DNA from: a virus
Virus record (IMG/VR): IMGVR_UViG_3300047384_000356
Location: 1-43,580 of that record
Length of the DNA stretch: 43,580 nt
Strand: one strand, 5' to 3'
Shown: one piece after another, positions 41,614-43,580 of the stretch
Layout of the letters: the number at the start of each line of letters is the position of its first letter
Position numbering within the stretch: position 1 is the stretch's first letter
Position numbers and translations under genes: made by a program
The notes under the pieces: generated by a model
Database searches by the model: none
Told to the model about the DNA's origin: nothing
The model's input: only the letters and a program-made list of their open reading frames with translations

Positions 41614-42509
41614 TGGCAAACTATAATCAAATACTTCCAATCAGAAAAGATTGTAGAATTGACGAACAATTCGGTTGGTTGCCTTTGAGTGTATTAGAAC
41701 CAAGTCGTGATCACCGTGAACAATGGCCGGAAGCATATCTTGATGATGGAATTCGTGAAACAAAAAGAAGTAAAGATGCAGAGAATCTTCCTGGTCTTAG
41801 ATTCAGTGAGTTTCACGCAGGATTAGCAGAGCAAATTCTTCGTTATTGGAGTATGCGTGGAAGTGTAATCGTAGACCCATTTTCAGGTCGTGCTACACGT
41901 GCTATGGTTGCAAGTAAACTTGGTCGTAACTATCAAGGTTACGAAGTATCAAAGCAAACATATGATCGTTGTATGAAACATTTTAAAAAGTTCAAGGTAT
42001 CACCCAAACTTTTTAATTGTGATGGAACAGAGATGTTATATACACGAAATGAAACTGCTGATTTGGTATTTACTTGTCCTCCGTATCACAATCTTGAAAA
42101 ATACGAAACTGCAAAAAATCAATTAAGTGAATGTGAAACATACGAAGACTTTATGACTCAAATTCAAAAGTGTGGTAAAAATATAAATCGTGTTTTGAAA
42201 CCAGGAGCATTTTGCGTATGGGTTGTTTCAGATTGGAGAGATATGACAGGTAGTGGTCTTCGTAGTTTTCATTCGGACTTGATTACTGCATTTGTAAACG
42301 AAGGAATGATTCACCACGATACAATTATTATGAAGAATCTTAGTCCGTTTGCTTATGTTCAATGTGCGAAAGTAGCAAGCAAAAGATACACAAGTAAAAT
42401 ACACGAATATATTATGGTTTTTCGCAAAAAAGGTGAATATGAAATACCCGATTATTGTGAGCAAGACGAGCTTCGTGTTAACTCAAATAAGTTTTTTAGT
42501 TATGAATAA
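41613..42509 (+). CDS. DNA amino-methyltransferase (CPPY type)
   Basis: The 298-residue product has AdoMet motif VIVDPFSGRATRAM (about 85-98), the following YQGYEVS acidic strand, and catalytic TCPPYHN (about 153-159). The CPPY variant belongs to the N6-adenine/N4-cytosine amino-methyltransferases. The order, motif I before motif IV, differs from the next gene, which has the catalytic motif first. The start overlaps the polymerase stop and the end overlaps the next methyltransferase by 8 nt. There is no restriction partner, so it probably modifies phage DNA to resist host nucleases. Confidence 0.82.
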   Translation: MANYNQILPIRKDCRIDEQFGWLPLSVLEPSRDHREQWPEAYLDDGIRETKRSKDAENLPGLRFSEFHAGLAEQILRYWSMRGSVIVDPFSGRATRAMVASKLGRNYQGYEVSKQTYDRCMKHFKKFKVSPKLFNCDGTEMLYTRNETADLVFTCPPYHNLEKYETAKNQLSECETYEDFMTQIQKCGKNINRVLKPGAFCVWVVSDWRDMTGSGLRSFHSDLITAFVNEGMIHHDTIIMKNLSPFAYVQCAKVASKRYTSKIHEYIMVFRKKGEYEIPDYCEQDELRVNSNKFFSYE

Positions 42510-43580
42510 AATAATCAATGGAGATAGTTTGAAAGTTCTCAAGAAACTTGAGGATGAATCGGTAGACTTGATCTGCACAGACCCACCTTATGGTTATTCG
42601 TTTATGAATCGTGATTGGGACAAAGCAGTTCCTGCATTAGAAATTTGGCAAGAGTGTCTACGAGTTTTGAAACCAGGAGGATTCTGCTTCGTTATGTCAG
42701 CACCTCGTTCAGATGTACAAAGTCGTATGATGGTTCGTTTAGAAGATGCAGGATTCAATATCGGATTCACTCCGATTTATTGGACATACGCAACAGGATT
42801 TCCAAAAGCAACAAATATAGGAAAACTTGCCGACAAAAAAAATTATGATGAAGCAAAAGAACTTGAAGGTTCTTATGTAGGTTATCAACCGAAACCTGCG
42901 GTAGAAGTTGTGCTTGTCGCAATGAAACCAATTACAGAAAAAACCACGATTGAACAAGCAATGAAAAATGGCAAGGGGATTACTTGGTTAGATGATTGTA
43001 GAATTCCAACAGATGAAAGTTTAGATGGTGGAGCATATGCAAAAAATCCAACACCACGTGAAGGAAACGATATGTGGACTTCCGACAGAAAAAAAGAAAC
43101 CAAGTGCTTTGAACGAGGTGGTGCAGGAGAATATAAACAACCAGACGGAAGATTCGCAGCCAATTTAATTGTACAAGATGATGTACTTAATGATGGAGTA
43201 AAACGAAGCAAAGGAAAACACACAGATAGTGGAAGTGCATCAGGTGGTATTTGGCAAGAAAGCACAGGCAAACCTGCCGGAAGAACTTACGGAGACGAAG
43301 GATCATTTTCTCGTTTTTACGATTTGGATTCTTGGTGGAAATCACAAATACATAAATTACCCAAAAGTGTTCAAAAGACATTTCCTTTTATGATTGTCGC
43401 AAAAGCAAGCAAAGCAGAAAAAAACAAAGGTCTTGAACATCTTCCCAAAAAGAAAAGTTCATCAATGCCAGGAAGAAGAAATGCAGAAGATATGAGCAAT
43501 AGCAAAATCGACCACGATGTTACTGGTAGATTTGTCACGGAAAAACAAAACGTTCATCCAACTGTCAAACCTATTGAACT
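42502..43580 (+). CDS. DNA amino-methyltransferase (DPPY first), 3' end outside window
   Basis: The frame runs from the ATG at 42502 to the window edge without a stop (359 codons). It starts MNKIINGDSLKVLK, has the catalytic DPPYGYSF (about 27-34), LKPGGFCFVM, and ends at HPTVKPIE (about 352-359). The HPTVKP segment normally comes just before the AdoMet motif, which must lie beyond the edge. This is the beta-type order of N6-adenine and N4-cytosine methyltransferases. A long insert separates the two halves (about 120-340), probably carrying target recognition. The start overlaps the previous gene by 8 nt. Confidence 0.85.
   Translation, partial: MNKIINGDSLKVLKKLEDESVDLICTDPPYGYSFMNRDWDKAVPALEIWQECLRVLKPGGFCFVMSAPRSDVQSRMMVRLEDAGFNIGFTPIYWTYATGFPKATNIGKLADKKNYDEAKELEGSYVGYQPKPAVEVVLVAMKPITEKTTIEQAMKNGKGITWLDDCRIPTDESLDGGAYAKNPTPREGNDMWTSDRKKETKCFERGGAGEYKQPDGRFAANLIVQDDVLNDGVKRSKGKHTDSGSASGGIWQESTGKPAGRTYGDEGSFSRFYDLDSWWKSQIHKLPKSVQKTFPFMIVAKASKAEKNKGLEHLPKKKSSSMPGRRNAEDMSNSKIDHDVTGRFVTEKQNVHPTVKPIE

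Noticed and set aside
42615-42848. Plus-strand frame of 77 codons inside the last methyltransferase
   Set aside because: It is an alternate frame of the methyltransferase, whose DPPY and HPTVKP motifs lie in the frame starting at 42502.

Overview
The window is 43.6 kb of an A+T-rich, tightly packed genome from a tailed dsDNA bacteriophage, most likely a T4-like myovirus or a jumbo phage of an aquatic bacterium. The evidence is a T4 gp43-type family B DNA polymerase, a phage dUTPase, PhoH, Hsp20, fibre-like structural proteins, five tRNA genes that all encode CCA, an HNH endonuclease and many overlapping genes (often by 4 bases). The host cannot be named. An Hc1-type histone-like gene recalls Bacteroidota or Chlamydiae, but the promoters resemble the ordinary TTGACA/TATAAT class.

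Layout. (1) 1-8641, minus strand: a membrane protein cut by the window edge, Hsp20 with a structured leader, an HD-domain hydrolase, a glycosyltransferase, three virion/fibre-like proteins, PhoH and a UVR-motif protein. (2) 8684-27411, plus strand: a zinc-ribbon-like protein, a ribbon-helix-helix-like protein and a long sugar region. The sugar region holds five glycosyltransferase-like proteins, a short UDP-sugar 6-dehydrogenase, a sulfotransferase, a mannose-6-phosphate isomerase-type cupin, an HxGH nucleotidyltransferase and a sugar epimerase, with a DHH phosphoesterase and a lipoprotein among them. It is followed by asparagine synthase and a coupled block: 2-hydroxyacid-dehydrogenase-like, 2OG-Fe oxygenase, PLP enzyme and DNA amino-methyltransferase. 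(3) 27412-33801, minus strand: a large unknown protein, an alpha/beta hydrolase fused to a glycerophosphodiesterase, a minimal SET-domain protein, unknown proteins, the tRNA cluster and an HNH endonuclease. (4) 33888-43580, plus strand: small accessory genes including the histone-like protein, then a DUF4326 protein, a P-loop protein, dUTPase, DNA polymerase and three more amino-methyltransferases, the last cut by the window edge.

How the parts fit. The right end is nucleotide and DNA metabolism. The central plus-strand block looks like a pathway that makes activated sugars and transfers them, with sulfation, onto virion proteins, DNA or the host envelope. Four amino-methyltransferases, a 2OG oxygenase and a PLP enzyme suggest extensive modification of DNA or another macromolecule.

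Regulation. About a dozen genes have a sigma70-like promoter (-35, 15-18 bp spacer, -10) ending only 7-12 nt before the start codon, mostly with no Shine-Dalgarno sequence. This predicts leaderless or nearly leaderless mRNAs. Many of the -10 boxes belong to an extended motif TATATTTAT. The hsp20 gene and the tRNA operon instead have long structured leaders.
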